This document shows positions 50,817-58,811 of a DNA stretch of 64,000 nucleotides, piece by piece. This DNA is from DASVTU01 sp036387415. Its GTDB lineage: Bacteria; Acidobacteriota; Blastocatellia; Pyrinomonadales; Pyrinomonadaceae. Positions within the stretch are counted from its first letter, which is position 1, and every line of letters starts with the position of its first letter. Position numbers and translations under genes: made by a program. Location: contig DASVTU010000008.1 of the NCBI GenBank assembly GCA_036387415.1, positions 1 to 64,000 of the forward strand, read 5' to 3'. The notes below the pieces were generated by a model. It did not search any database. It was not told the origin of the DNA and saw nothing but the letters and a program-made list of their open reading frames with translations.

Positions 50817-53800
50817 ATGAAATTATCTCCGACAGAAATTTATAACGGCAGGAAGATATTTCTTATCGGGAGCACGGGCTTTCTCGGCAAGGTTACGTTG
50901 AGCATGTTGCTCTATCGCTTCCCCGCGGTCGGGCGCGTGTACGTGACGGTGCGTGCGCGTTCGCAGGCCGAATCGGAGACGCGTTTTTGGGATCACGTCA
51001 TCACCGCGCCGCCCTTCGACCCCTTGCGCGAACGCTACGGCGACGCGCTCGAAGGATTCATCAAGGACAAAATCCGCATCGTCGGCGGCGACATTGGGGA
51101 AGACAATCTCGGCTACACGGAGGAAGAGGCGCAGGCGATTGCCGACGACATCGACATCGTTATCAACAGCGCTGGCAATGTTACTTTCAACCCGACTTTG
51201 GAGAGCGCGCTTCGCACCAACGTTGTCGGCACGCAGAACGTCATCACGTTTGCGCGACGCATGAAGCGTCCGGCGCTCGTCCACGTTTCGACATGCTTCG
51301 TGGCTGGCAATCGTTCGGGAGCCGTGTGGGAGAGCGACCCCGTGCTCGGCTATTTTCCTCGCCGCGAGGAGATACCGGGCGTCGCATTCGACGCCGCGCA
51401 GGAGATTCGTGATTGTGCGAAGTTGGCCGAACGCGTGCGCGACGAAGCGCGCGATGCGATGCAGGCCGCGCGTTTTCGTGAGAACGCGCGCCGTCGCCTG
51501 ATTGAAGAAGGACGCGACCCGGACGACCTCGACGCGATGGGTTTGGCCGTCGCGCGTGAGCGAAAAATCTGGACGCGTGAACGCCTGACCAATCTCGGCA
51601 TCGAACGCGCCGCGTTCTGGGGCTGGCCTAACATCTACACTTACACGAAGAGTCTGGGCGAGCAATTGGTCGCCGCCGAGACAGGCATGGTGCGTACCAT
51701 CGTGCGCCCATCAATCGTCGAATCCGCCGAAGTCTATCCCTTTCCCGGTTGGAATGAAGGCTTCACGACGACCGCGCCGCTCATCTTCATCACGCTCAAA
51801 GGGCAGACGCAGATTCCCGTCAACGAGAAATTGATACTCGACATCACGCCCGTCGATTACGTCGCATCGGTGATGCTCGCCGTCGCTGCCGAGGCGTGCG
51901 TCAAGGAACCGCGACTCGTCTATCAAGCCGCGACGGGCGACAGCAATCCCAATGAGATGCGTCGCATCGTCGGACTTTTGGGGATGTACAAGCGCAAGCA
52001 TTTTCAGGAGAAAGATTCGGGCATCAAATTCTTAAACGAGATTGCCGGACGCATGGAAGCGCGTGCGGTCACGCCGTCGCGCTTCGATTCGACTTCGACG
52101 CCGATGGTCAACGCGGCAGCCAAGAAAGTTTCTTCATTGCTCGACCGCGTGCGTCCGCGTTGGGGCGGCGGTCGTCTCGCCGATGTGATTGACAGCGCGA
52201 AGGAACAGGTTGACCGCGTTGAAGAAATAACGCGCGAGACGAAGGAAGCCTTCGAGATGTTCAGCCCCTTCATGGTGGAGAACGCTTACATCTTTCGCGC
52301 CGACAACGTGCGCTCGCTCTTTTCGCACATACGCAAAGACGAACAGGCGCTGCTCTCCTGGCAACCGGAGAAGATAGACTGGTACGACTACTGGATGAAC
52401 GTCCACTTCCCCGGCCTCAAGAAGTGGGTCTTCCCGACGCTCGAAGAGGATATGCGCGCGCAGCCCAAACGCGTCTACACCTACCGCGACCTGCTCGAAC
52501 TTTTCGACACATCGACCAAACGTTTCGCCACGCGCGTCGCCATGCGTATCGAACGCGACGGGCGCAAAGAGCAATACACCTACGCCGATTTGCAGGAACT
52601 CGCCACGCGCGCCGCCGCATTTCTCGCCGCCAAAGGCGTCAAACCGTCTGACCGCGTTGTGCTCGTCAGCCACAACGCGCCCGAATGGGGCTTGAGTTAT
52701 TTCGGCGTCGTCAAAGCGGGCGCGACCTGCGTGCCCGTTGACCCTGAAAGCTCGACGGATGAAATTATCAATTTCGTCCGCGCGAGCGGCGCGGTCGGTA
52801 TCGTGACGAGCGAGGAGATGCATGAAAAGCATGCTGATTTAAGCGCGCGTCTGACGGAGGCGAAGCTCGAAGCGGTGAGCGTGTGGCGTTACGCGGAAGT
52901 GTTCGAGTTGGTTGACGAGAAGACGGAAGACCAACGCATCGCGCTCCTTCCGCAACGCGTACAGGCACAGTCGCTCGCGTCGCTCATCTTCACTTCGGGC
53001 ACGACGGGGAATCCCAAAGGCGTCATGCTGTCGCACAAAAACATGACCAACATGGTGTCGATGCTGTCGTCCGTGTTCGACATGTCAACGAGCGACGGCG
53101 TGTTGTCTGTCTTGCCTCTGCATCACACGTTTGAGTTCTCGACGGGCTTTCTGACTCCGCTCAGTCGCGGCGCGCAGATTACGTATCTCCCCGAACTCAA
53201 CGGCGAAGAACTCGCGCGTGCCATCAAGAACGGGCATGTGACAGGCATGGTTGGCGTGCCCGCCCTGTGGGAGATGCTGCACCGACGCATCAAGAATCGT
53301 CTCAACGAGAACGGCGAATGGGTCGGACGCGCCGCCGATTTACTCATCAACGCGAACAGTTGGTTGCGCGACAATACGCCACTCAATCTCGGTCAAATCG
53401 TCTTTCGTCCGATACACAGCGGCATGGGCGGGCGCATTCGTTATCTAATTAGCGGCGGCTCGGCGCTGAGCGAAAACGTGAAACGAGAGATGCACGGACT
53501 CGGCTTCACCATTCTCGAAGGCTACGGTCTGACGGAAGCGTCGCCCGTTCTCACCGTCACGCGACCGCAGAATCGTCTCATCGCGTCGAGCGTCGGTAAA
53601 CCATTGCCGGGCGTCGAACTCAAAATCGCGAAGGCCGACGCGAGCGGCATCGGCGAAGTCGTGGCGCGCGGCCCCAACGTCATGCTCGGCTACTTCGAGA
53701 ACCCCGAAGCGACGCGCGCTGTGCTCCAAAATCGCTGGCTCTACACGGGCGACCTGGGTCGTCTGGACGACGACGGCAATCTCTATCTCGTCGGTCGCTC

Positions 53801-55265
53801 GAAGGAAATCATCGTCGATACCAATGGCAAAAACGTCTACCCCGATGAGATTGAAGAACTCTACATCAATTCGCCATACATCAAAGAACTGAGCGTCGTC
53901 GGCTTGCCCGACGGGCTAGGCGAGAAGGTGGCATGCATGGTCGTCCCCGATTACGACCACGACATCACGCTCTCGCGCGAGGGCGTGCATCGCAAAATCG
54001 AAGAACACTTCAAGGACGTTTCAACCACGCTTCCCTTCTTCAAACGCATCAAGGTGCTCCATTTCACCGAAGACGAACTGCCGCGCACGGCAACGCGCAA
54101 AGTCAAACGACGCGAAGTGCTCGCCGCCATGCAGGCGATAGAAGAAAACCCACAGGCCGCTGCGACCGGAGGCGGGCGACAAGACGAACGCACGGGCGAT
54201 GCGGCGTGGCTTATCGACATCGTGGCACACGTCGCCAATCGACCACGCGCGCAGGTCTCGCTCGACACGCGTCTCGCCGACATCGGTTTCGACAGTTTGA
54301 TGTTCGTCGAACTGGCGTCGGCCATCGAGCAGGCGGGCGGCGCACTCCTTTCGCCCGAAACGCTTAACACCGTGCAGGACGTGCGCGAACTTCAAGGCGC
54401 GGTCACGCGCAAAGCCACCGCCGCGCATCGCAAAGCGATGGAAGAACACACGCACGAACAGAGCAAAGATGACGACGATGAGATTTATATCCCGTCGCTC
54501 GTCCGCACCGTCGGCAACAAAGGACTCGACGTGTTGCAACGCGTGTTCTATGAAAGGTTTCTCCATACGCGCTGCACTGGTTGCACCAACATACCCGTCC
54601 ACACCAACTTCATCGTCGCCGCCAATCACACGTCGCATCTCGACATGGGACTCGTCAAAGTCGCGCTCGGCGAACAGGGGCGCGACATGGTGGCGCTCGC
54701 CGCCGCAGACTATTTCTTCGACAACAAATACAAGCGCGCCTACATGGACAATTTCACCAACCTCGTCCCGATTGAACGTTCGGGTTCCTTACGCAAGTCG
54801 CTGCGCCACGCGCGCTCGTTTCTCGACAGGGGATACACCGCGCTCATCTTTCCCGAAGGCACGCGCTCGCTCACAGGTGAGTTGGCCGAGTTCAAACCCG
54901 TGCTCGGTTTCCTCGCGCTCACTTCGCGCACAGGCATCCTTCCCATCTACATCTACGGAACCTATGAGGCGCTGCCGAAGGGTTCCAACGTCCTCAGAAG
55001 CCGCGACGTGGGCGCACGCATAGGTCGCTTTCTCTCCATCGAGGAACTCGAAGACCTGACCAAAGGGATGTCCAAATCCGAGGCTTACCGTCTCATCGCC
55101 GCGCTCGTTCATCACGAAGTCGAAAACCTGCGTGACGGCACCAAGAACGCCTTCGACGCCAAATCTCTGCGCCGTCGCTGGCGCAACGAACGCCGCGCCG
55201 CCGCCGCCAACGACGAGTCCGACGCGCAAACTACGCTCGACCAATTCGCCAACACCGGAGACTGA
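50817..55265 (+). CDS. ElbD-like fusion: acyl reductase-AMP ligase-ACP-PlsC
   Basis: A 1482-residue four-domain lipid enzyme. (1) NAD(P)-binding fatty-acyl reductase, about 8-400: GSTGFLGK, and YTYTKSLGE for the catalytic Tyr-Lys pair. (2) AMP-dependent acyl ligase, about 545-1100: TSGTTGNPKGVMLSH, GYGLTEASP, YTGDLG, and ATRKVKR lysine. (3) ACP, about 1125-1195: DIGFDSLMF Ser. (4) PlsC acyltransferase, about 1215-1430: NHTSHLDMG (HX4D) and FPEGTRS. This architecture resembles ElbD of myxobacteria, which makes alkyl ether lipids; the name is not used here as homology was not tested. A plausible route is activating a fatty acid, holding it on the ACP, reducing it to an alcohol and acylating glycerol phosphate. 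AAGG precedes the ATG. Confidence 0.9.
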   Translation: MKLSPTEIYNGRKIFLIGSTGFLGKVTLSMLLYRFPAVGRVYVTVRARSQAESETRFWDHVITAPPFDPLRERYGDALEGFIKDKIRIVGGDIGEDNLGYTEEEAQAIADDIDIVINSAGNVTFNPTLESALRTNVVGTQNVITFARRMKRPALVHVSTCFVAGNRSGAVWESDPVLGYFPRREEIPGVAFDAAQEIRDCAKLAERVRDEARDAMQAARFRENARRRLIEEGRDPDDLDAMGLAVARERKIWTRERLTNLGIERAAFWGWPNIYTYTKSLGEQLVAAETGMVRTIVRPSIVESAEVYPFPGWNEGFTTTAPLIFITLKGQTQIPVNEKLILDITPVDYVASVMLAVAAEACVKEPRLVYQAATGDSNPNEMRRIVGLLGMYKRKHFQEKDSGIKFLNEIAGRMEARAVTPSRFDSTSTPMVNAAAKKVSSLLDRVRPRWGGGRLADVIDSAKEQVDRVEEITRETKEAFEMFSPFMVENAYIFRADNVRSLFSHIRKDEQALLSWQPEKIDWYDYWMNVHFPGLKKWVFPTLEEDMRAQPKRVYTYRDLLELFDTSTKRFATRVAMRIERDGRKEQYTYADLQELATRAAAFLAAKGVKPSDRVVLVSHNAPEWGLSYFGVVKAGATCVPVDPESSTDEIINFVRASGAVGIVTSEEMHEKHADLSARLTEAKLEAVSVWRYAEVFELVDEKTEDQRIALLPQRVQAQSLASLIFTSGTTGNPKGVMLSHKNMTNMVSMLSSVFDMSTSDGVLSVLPLHHTFEFSTGFLTPLSRGAQITYLPELNGEELARAIKNGHVTGMVGVPALWEMLHRRIKNRLNENGEWVGRAADLLINANSWLRDNTPLNLGQIVFRPIHSGMGGRIRYLISGGSALSENVKREMHGLGFTILEGYGLTEASPVLTVTRPQNRLIASSVGKPLPGVELKIAKADASGIGEVVARGPNVMLGYFENPEATRAVLQNRWLYTGDLGRLDDDGNLYLVGRSKEIIVDTNGKNVYPDEIEELYINSPYIKELSVVGLPDGLGEKVACMVVPDYDHDITLSREGVHRKIEEHFKDVSTTLPFFKRIKVLHFTEDELPRTATRKVKRREVLAAMQAIEENPQAAATGGGRQDERTGDAAWLIDIVAHVANRPRAQVSLDTRLADIGFDSLMFVELASAIEQAGGALLSPETLNTVQDVRELQGAVTRKATAAHRKAMEEHTHEQSKDDDDEIYIPSLVRTVGNKGLDVLQRVFYERFLHTRCTGCTNIPVHTNFIVAANHTSHLDMGLVKVALGEQGRDMVALAAADYFFDNKYKRAYMDNFTNLVPIERSGSLRKSLRHARSFLDRGYTALIFPEGTRSLTGELAEFKPVLGFLALTSRTGILPIYIYGTYEALPKGSNVLRSRDVGARIGRFLSIEELEDLTKGMSKSEAYRLIAALVHHEVENLRDGTKNAFDAKSLRRRWRNERRAAAANDESDAQTTLDQFANTGD

Positions 55266-55268
55266 TGA

Positions 55269-55455
55269 ATTGCGGAATGCGAATTTCAGATTACGGAATG
55301 AAAAACAGGAGTCAGAATTTAGTAGCCAGTAGTCAGTAGAAATGATTGGTTGAATAGAAAATCTTGATGCGCCTTTACTCTCAACTGCATTCAGTCTTTA
55401 TTCTGGCTGCTAAATTCTTCTGCTAATCTGCAATCCGAAATCCGCATTCCGCAAT
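55269..55455. repeat. Nested intergenic palindrome
   Basis: The outer arms 55269-55293 (ATTGCGGAATGCG, then TTTCAGATTA) and 55424-55455 (its imperfect inverse) enclose a second pair, AGAATTTAGTAGCC near 55.32 kb and GCTGCTAAATTCT near 55.41 kb. The inner left arm also carries CAGTAG words like the 49.1 kb repeat. Confidence 0.75.
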
Positions 55456-55482
55456 CGACTGGCTGCTTACTTTTCTGACCAC

Positions 55483-56625
55483 ATGGCAACGACGACCAAA
55501 ACAAAACAGCGCGCGACGACAAAGACAGCCGCTAAAAAGAGCGGTGGAAAGGCGTCGTCTACAAAGACGGTAAGCGCCAAGACCGCGACGAAGAAGACGG
55601 CTCTTGCCCGACGCGCGCAACCCATCACGCTCATTACGGGCGGGACGGGTTTTCTCGGCACGCATCTCGTACGGCAGTTAATCGAAGCGGGCGCAAAAAA
55701 CCTCCGCGTCATGACGACCAACGCTCCGCCGTGGCTGGCCGAACTCGGCATCGAAACCGTTAACGGTTCGATTACGTCGCCTGAAGATGTCGCACGTTCG
55801 GTCGAAGGCGTCTCGGAGATTTATCACTTGGCGGGGCGCGTCTCGCGCGAGCGGGAGGACGCGCATGAAATGTATGCGCTGCACGTTGACGGGACGCGAC
55901 TGCTCTGCGACGCGGCGCGCGCGGGCGGCGTCAAGTCAATCGTTATGGCTTCTTCGAGCGGAACCATCGCCGTCACGGAAGACGGCGAAGCCATGCCCGA
56001 CGAAGATTGGCCGCCGCCTATGGAAATCGTTTCGCGTTGGCCTTACTACGCCAGCAAGGTCTATCAGGAACGCGTCGCGCTCGAACATTTCGCGGGACAG
56101 GGTTTGCGTCTCGTTATCGTCAATCCGAGCCTGCTGCTCGGCCCCGGCGACGAACGACTCAGTTCCACCAAAGTCGTACTCGATTTTCTCGCACGCAAAA
56201 TCGTCTCCACTCCAAAGGGAGGTTTGAGCTTTGTCGATGTGCGCGATGCGGCGCAAGCCTTCCGCGCTGCGATGGCGCGCGGGCGTCATGGAGAGCGTTA
56301 TCTGCTCGGCGCGGTTAACTGGACTTTCGACAAATTCTTCGCGCGCCTCGAACGCTTGACCAAGACCCCCGCGCCGCGTTTTTCCCTTCCCTCCAAATTC
56401 GCCATCACAGGCGCACGCGGCATCCACGCGCTCTATCGACACTGGAACCTCGCGCCGCCCGTCGAACCCACAGAGATTGAGATGGCCGAACACTTCTGGT
56501 ATCTCGATTCATCAAAAGCCGCACGCGAACTCGGTTTTGCGCCCCGCGACCCCGCCGACACCCTCTACGATACGGTGGTCTATCTCCGCAAGAATTTCCT
56601 CGGCAGTGAAGCGTTTAACGGATAA
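55483..56625 (+). CDS. Extended SDR (NAD-dependent epimerase/dehydratase)
   Basis: A 380-residue protein. Residues 1-45 are a Lys/Thr/Ala-rich tail like a histone-H1-type extension, unusual for this family. The Rossmann fold begins at ITLITGGTGFLGTHLVRQL (GxxGxxG), with the catalytic Tyr-Lys in WPYYASKVYQE and the Ser-rich MASSSGT strand. The C-terminal half resembles HpnA-type hopanoid and ether-lipid SDRs, including LLGPGDER. It follows the ElbD-like gene in the same direction. A role in reducing or modifying a lipid intermediate is likely from position. The ATG at 55483 is the only upstream start in the fold-compatible frame. Confidence 0.85.
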   Translation: MATTTKTKQRATTKTAAKKSGGKASSTKTVSAKTATKKTALARRAQPITLITGGTGFLGTHLVRQLIEAGAKNLRVMTTNAPPWLAELGIETVNGSITSPEDVARSVEGVSEIYHLAGRVSREREDAHEMYALHVDGTRLLCDAARAGGVKSIVMASSSGTIAVTEDGEAMPDEDWPPPMEIVSRWPYYASKVYQERVALEHFAGQGLRLVIVNPSLLLGPGDERLSSTKVVLDFLARKIVSTPKGGLSFVDVRDAAQAFRAAMARGRHGERYLLGAVNWTFDKFFARLERLTKTPAPRFSLPSKFAITGARGIHALYRHWNLAPPVEPTEIEMAEHFWYLDSSKAARELGFAPRDPADTLYDTVVYLRKNFLGSEAFNG

Positions 56626-56626
56626 A

Positions 56627-56697
56627 TCGTAAATGGCGAGTGGTAAATGGATAAGACCTGTTCTTTCCATTTACCATTTACTATTCACCATTTACGA
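56627..56697. repeat. Intergenic palindrome of GTAAATGG words
   Basis: The left arm (TCGTAAATGG...GTGGTAAATGG, 56627-56650) and the right arm (56667-56697, CCATTTACC...CATTTACGA) are imperfect inverses. The right arm has an additional word copy, so the arms differ in length. Confidence 0.8.
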
Positions 56698-56700
56698 AAT

Positions 56701-57648
56701 TTAAGGACTGCGTAGGAGCAACGCGTCGGGGACGACTTGGAAAGTCGCGGGGAGGCGTCCGGCGAGTTCTCCATCAATCTCAAGTCTGACGGTTTCGTCG
56801 GGGTCGGCGGAATGCGCGGTGAGTCTTTTGGCGCGTCGGTGTTTGACCTTTTGCATGCCGAGATGCGTGCCGAGATAGATACGATAGGAATTTGCGAGGA
56901 TGCCGAGTTGGCTTAAATCTCCGATGGAGATGATGTCGAGCAGGCCGTCGTTCAACTTGGCGTTGGGCGCAACCTTCATGCCGCCGCCGAAATATTGCGC
57001 GTTCGCCACACAGAGATTTGTGAGTCGCAGACGAAATGCGGGGCGGTCGTCGATTTGAATTTCAACCGTCGGTTGCTTGAAGGTGAGCGTCGTTTGTAAC
57101 GCCGCCGCCGCGAAGACGACTCTTCCACCGAGCACGCGCGAAGCATTGGCGGGCAACCACGCGAGCGGGTTCTCCTTGACGCGTTCGACAACCGCGCCGC
57201 CCATGCCGAGCGAAGCGACGTTCAAAAAATAACGACTCTCTTCTTCACCCTCCTGATTGATGAACGTAACGCGCCCGACATCCATGCGACGCGTCTGTCC
57301 TTCGCGCAATTCACGCGCGGCTTCGTTGGCACCCTCCGAGATGCGGAGCGTGCGTCGAAAGTCTCCGCCCGTCCCGCTCGGTAACACACCGAGTTCCGCC
57401 CTCGCACCCGAACGGAGGATGCCGTTGGCAACTTCCGAAATCGTGCCGTCGCCGCCGCAGGCGATGATGAAACGCCTTCCAGCTTCGGCCTCACGCGCGG
57501 CAATCAGCGTAGCGTCGCCCGCGCGTTCGGTGAAGGCACAGTTGAACGCGCCGAAGTGTGTCCGCAAACTACTGGCGAGACGAGGCCAAGCGTCGCCCGT
57601 CGCGCCGCCCGCAGAAGCCGGATTGATGATGACCAACGGCAGAGACAT
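56701..57648 (-). CDS. Diacylglycerol kinase family lipid kinase
   Basis: A 315-residue enzyme of the DagK/YegS family. It has the nucleotide-binding GGDGTISEVANGI and LPSGTGGDFRRTL loops in the N-terminal half, IINPASAGG at the start, and DGLLDIISIGDLSQLGI late in the fold. It would phosphorylate a lipid such as diacyl- or alkylacylglycerol. It is transcribed opposite to the ElbD-like gene across a palindromic repeat. Neighbourhood suggests it feeds phosphatidate-like precursors to ether or ester lipid synthesis. No signal peptide; a peripheral membrane enzyme is expected. Confidence 0.92.
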   Translation of the reverse strand: MSLPLVIINPASAGGATGDAWPRLASSLRTHFGAFNCAFTERAGDATLIAAREAEAGRRFIIACGGDGTISEVANGILRSGARAELGVLPSGTGGDFRRTLRISEGANEAARELREGQTRRMDVGRVTFINQEGEEESRYFLNVASLGMGGAVVERVKENPLAWLPANASRVLGGRVVFAAAALQTTLTFKQPTVEIQIDDRPAFRLRLTNLCVANAQYFGGGMKVAPNAKLNDGLLDIISIGDLSQLGILANSYRIYLGTHLGMQKVKHRRAKRLTAHSADPDETVRLEIDGELAGRLPATFQVVPDALLLRSP

Positions 57649-57747
57649 GTTTCAAGACCGTAAACGCGGATAAGGTTAAAAGCGGAAAGACGAAAGGAAA
57701 CCAACTTTCGCACAGAAGCAATTTCTGTTTTGCCTTTTACCTTCCCT

Positions 57748-58719
57748 TCACCCTTTCACCCACTTCCCCTTTTCTCCCAGACGGCTTTCCATCTCCGCGC
57801 GTTGTGGCTCCTGCGAGGCATGAAGCGCGCGGTCTTGCTCTCCGAGTTCGGCGATGCGAGCCATGACGAAATCGGCAATCTCCTTGTACGTTCTAACGTG
57901 GTCGCGTTTGTCGAGAAACGGGGAGAAGTCGAGCGGTGCACCGAAGTGTATGCGAATCGGAGTCGTGCGACGCCAGTTGCGTAGCACCTGTTCTGTTAAA
58001 TTGTTGCTGAGTCCGGCGACGAAGACAGGGACGACTTGCGGCGCGGCGTCTTTGATGAGTTTGCCGATGCCGGGTTGCGGTCGGAGATAGGTGTAAGGGT
58101 CGTCGTTGAGATTGCGGCGGCCTTCGGGGTGAAAGCCGATAACGTTGCCCGCGCCGTGCCGACAGAGTTCCGTCAGGAGTCGCAACGAATATTTATCGAA
58201 GATGCGTTTCTCGGCGGTGGTGAAGACGGGCGGGTACATCGACCACCAGCCCATTACCAGATTGACGAGCATGCCAAGCGGCGACTCGTAAAAGAAACGC
58301 CCGCGCACCGGAAAGAAAAGCTGCTTACGCCAGCGCGTGCGGTGAAACAGGACGGTTGAGACGGCATACATGTCGAAGAACGAACGATGATTGGCGACAA
58401 GCAGGAGCGGGCGTTCATGCGACGCGGCCTCAAGGTTTTCTAGACCGTAGACGCGCATGATGTTGTAAGTCGCAACGTGTATCCAACCCGCGCCGATGGT
58501 GCGCTGGCAAAACGTCCAGAGACGTTTCCAACGTCCACGGTTCATCCGGTGCGCGACGCGGAAAGCGAGACGTTCCATCGACGATAGCACGCCGAGTTCT
58601 TCGGGCGTCGGCTCGATGCGTCCGTCCGGCGTCGGCTCCCCGCCGACGTTCTCCGGCGAACCGTCGCGCTGCTCCGCTTCCGCGTCGATTTGAATCGGTT
58701 TCGTTTCGGTCGGAGACAT
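57748..58719 (-). CDS. PlsC-type 1-acyl-glycerol-3-phosphate acyltransferase
   Basis: A 323-residue acyltransferase. A charged N-terminal 45 residues precede a short hydrophobic segment. The catalytic HX4D motif reads NHRSFFDMYA and the glycerophosphate-binding motif FHPEGRRN. Both are complete. It ends with a Glu/Arg-rich tail. It is in the same direction as the lipid kinase 99 bases away, so the two may be co-transcribed; together with the PlsC domain of the fusion gene, this block has two separate acyltransferases of this type. Confidence 0.9.
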   Translation of the reverse strand: MSPTETKPIQIDAEAEQRDGSPENVGGEPTPDGRIEPTPEELGVLSSMERLAFRVAHRMNRGRWKRLWTFCQRTIGAGWIHVATYNIMRVYGLENLEAASHERPLLLVANHRSFFDMYAVSTVLFHRTRWRKQLFFPVRGRFFYESPLGMLVNLVMGWWSMYPPVFTTAEKRIFDKYSLRLLTELCRHGAGNVIGFHPEGRRNLNDDPYTYLRPQPGIGKLIKDAAPQVVPVFVAGLSNNLTEQVLRNWRRTTPIRIHFGAPLDFSPFLDKRDHVRTYKEIADFVMARIAELGEQDRALHASQEPQRAEMESRLGEKGKWVKG

Positions 58720-58729
58720 ACTTCAAGAA

Positions 58730-58806
58730 CGTTAATCGTCAATGGTAAATCATGAATAGATGAAAACAGTTTTTATCCATTTACGATTTACCATTGACGA
58801 TTAACG
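58730..58806. repeat. Perfect 22-bp intergenic palindrome
   Basis: The arms 58730-58751 and 58785-58806 are exact inverse copies (CGTTAATCGTCAATGGTAAA is the start of the left arm). Internal TAAATCATGAATAGATG/CATTTACGATTTA words are related to the 56.6 kb repeat. Confidence 0.85.
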
Positions 58807-58811
58807 GAATC

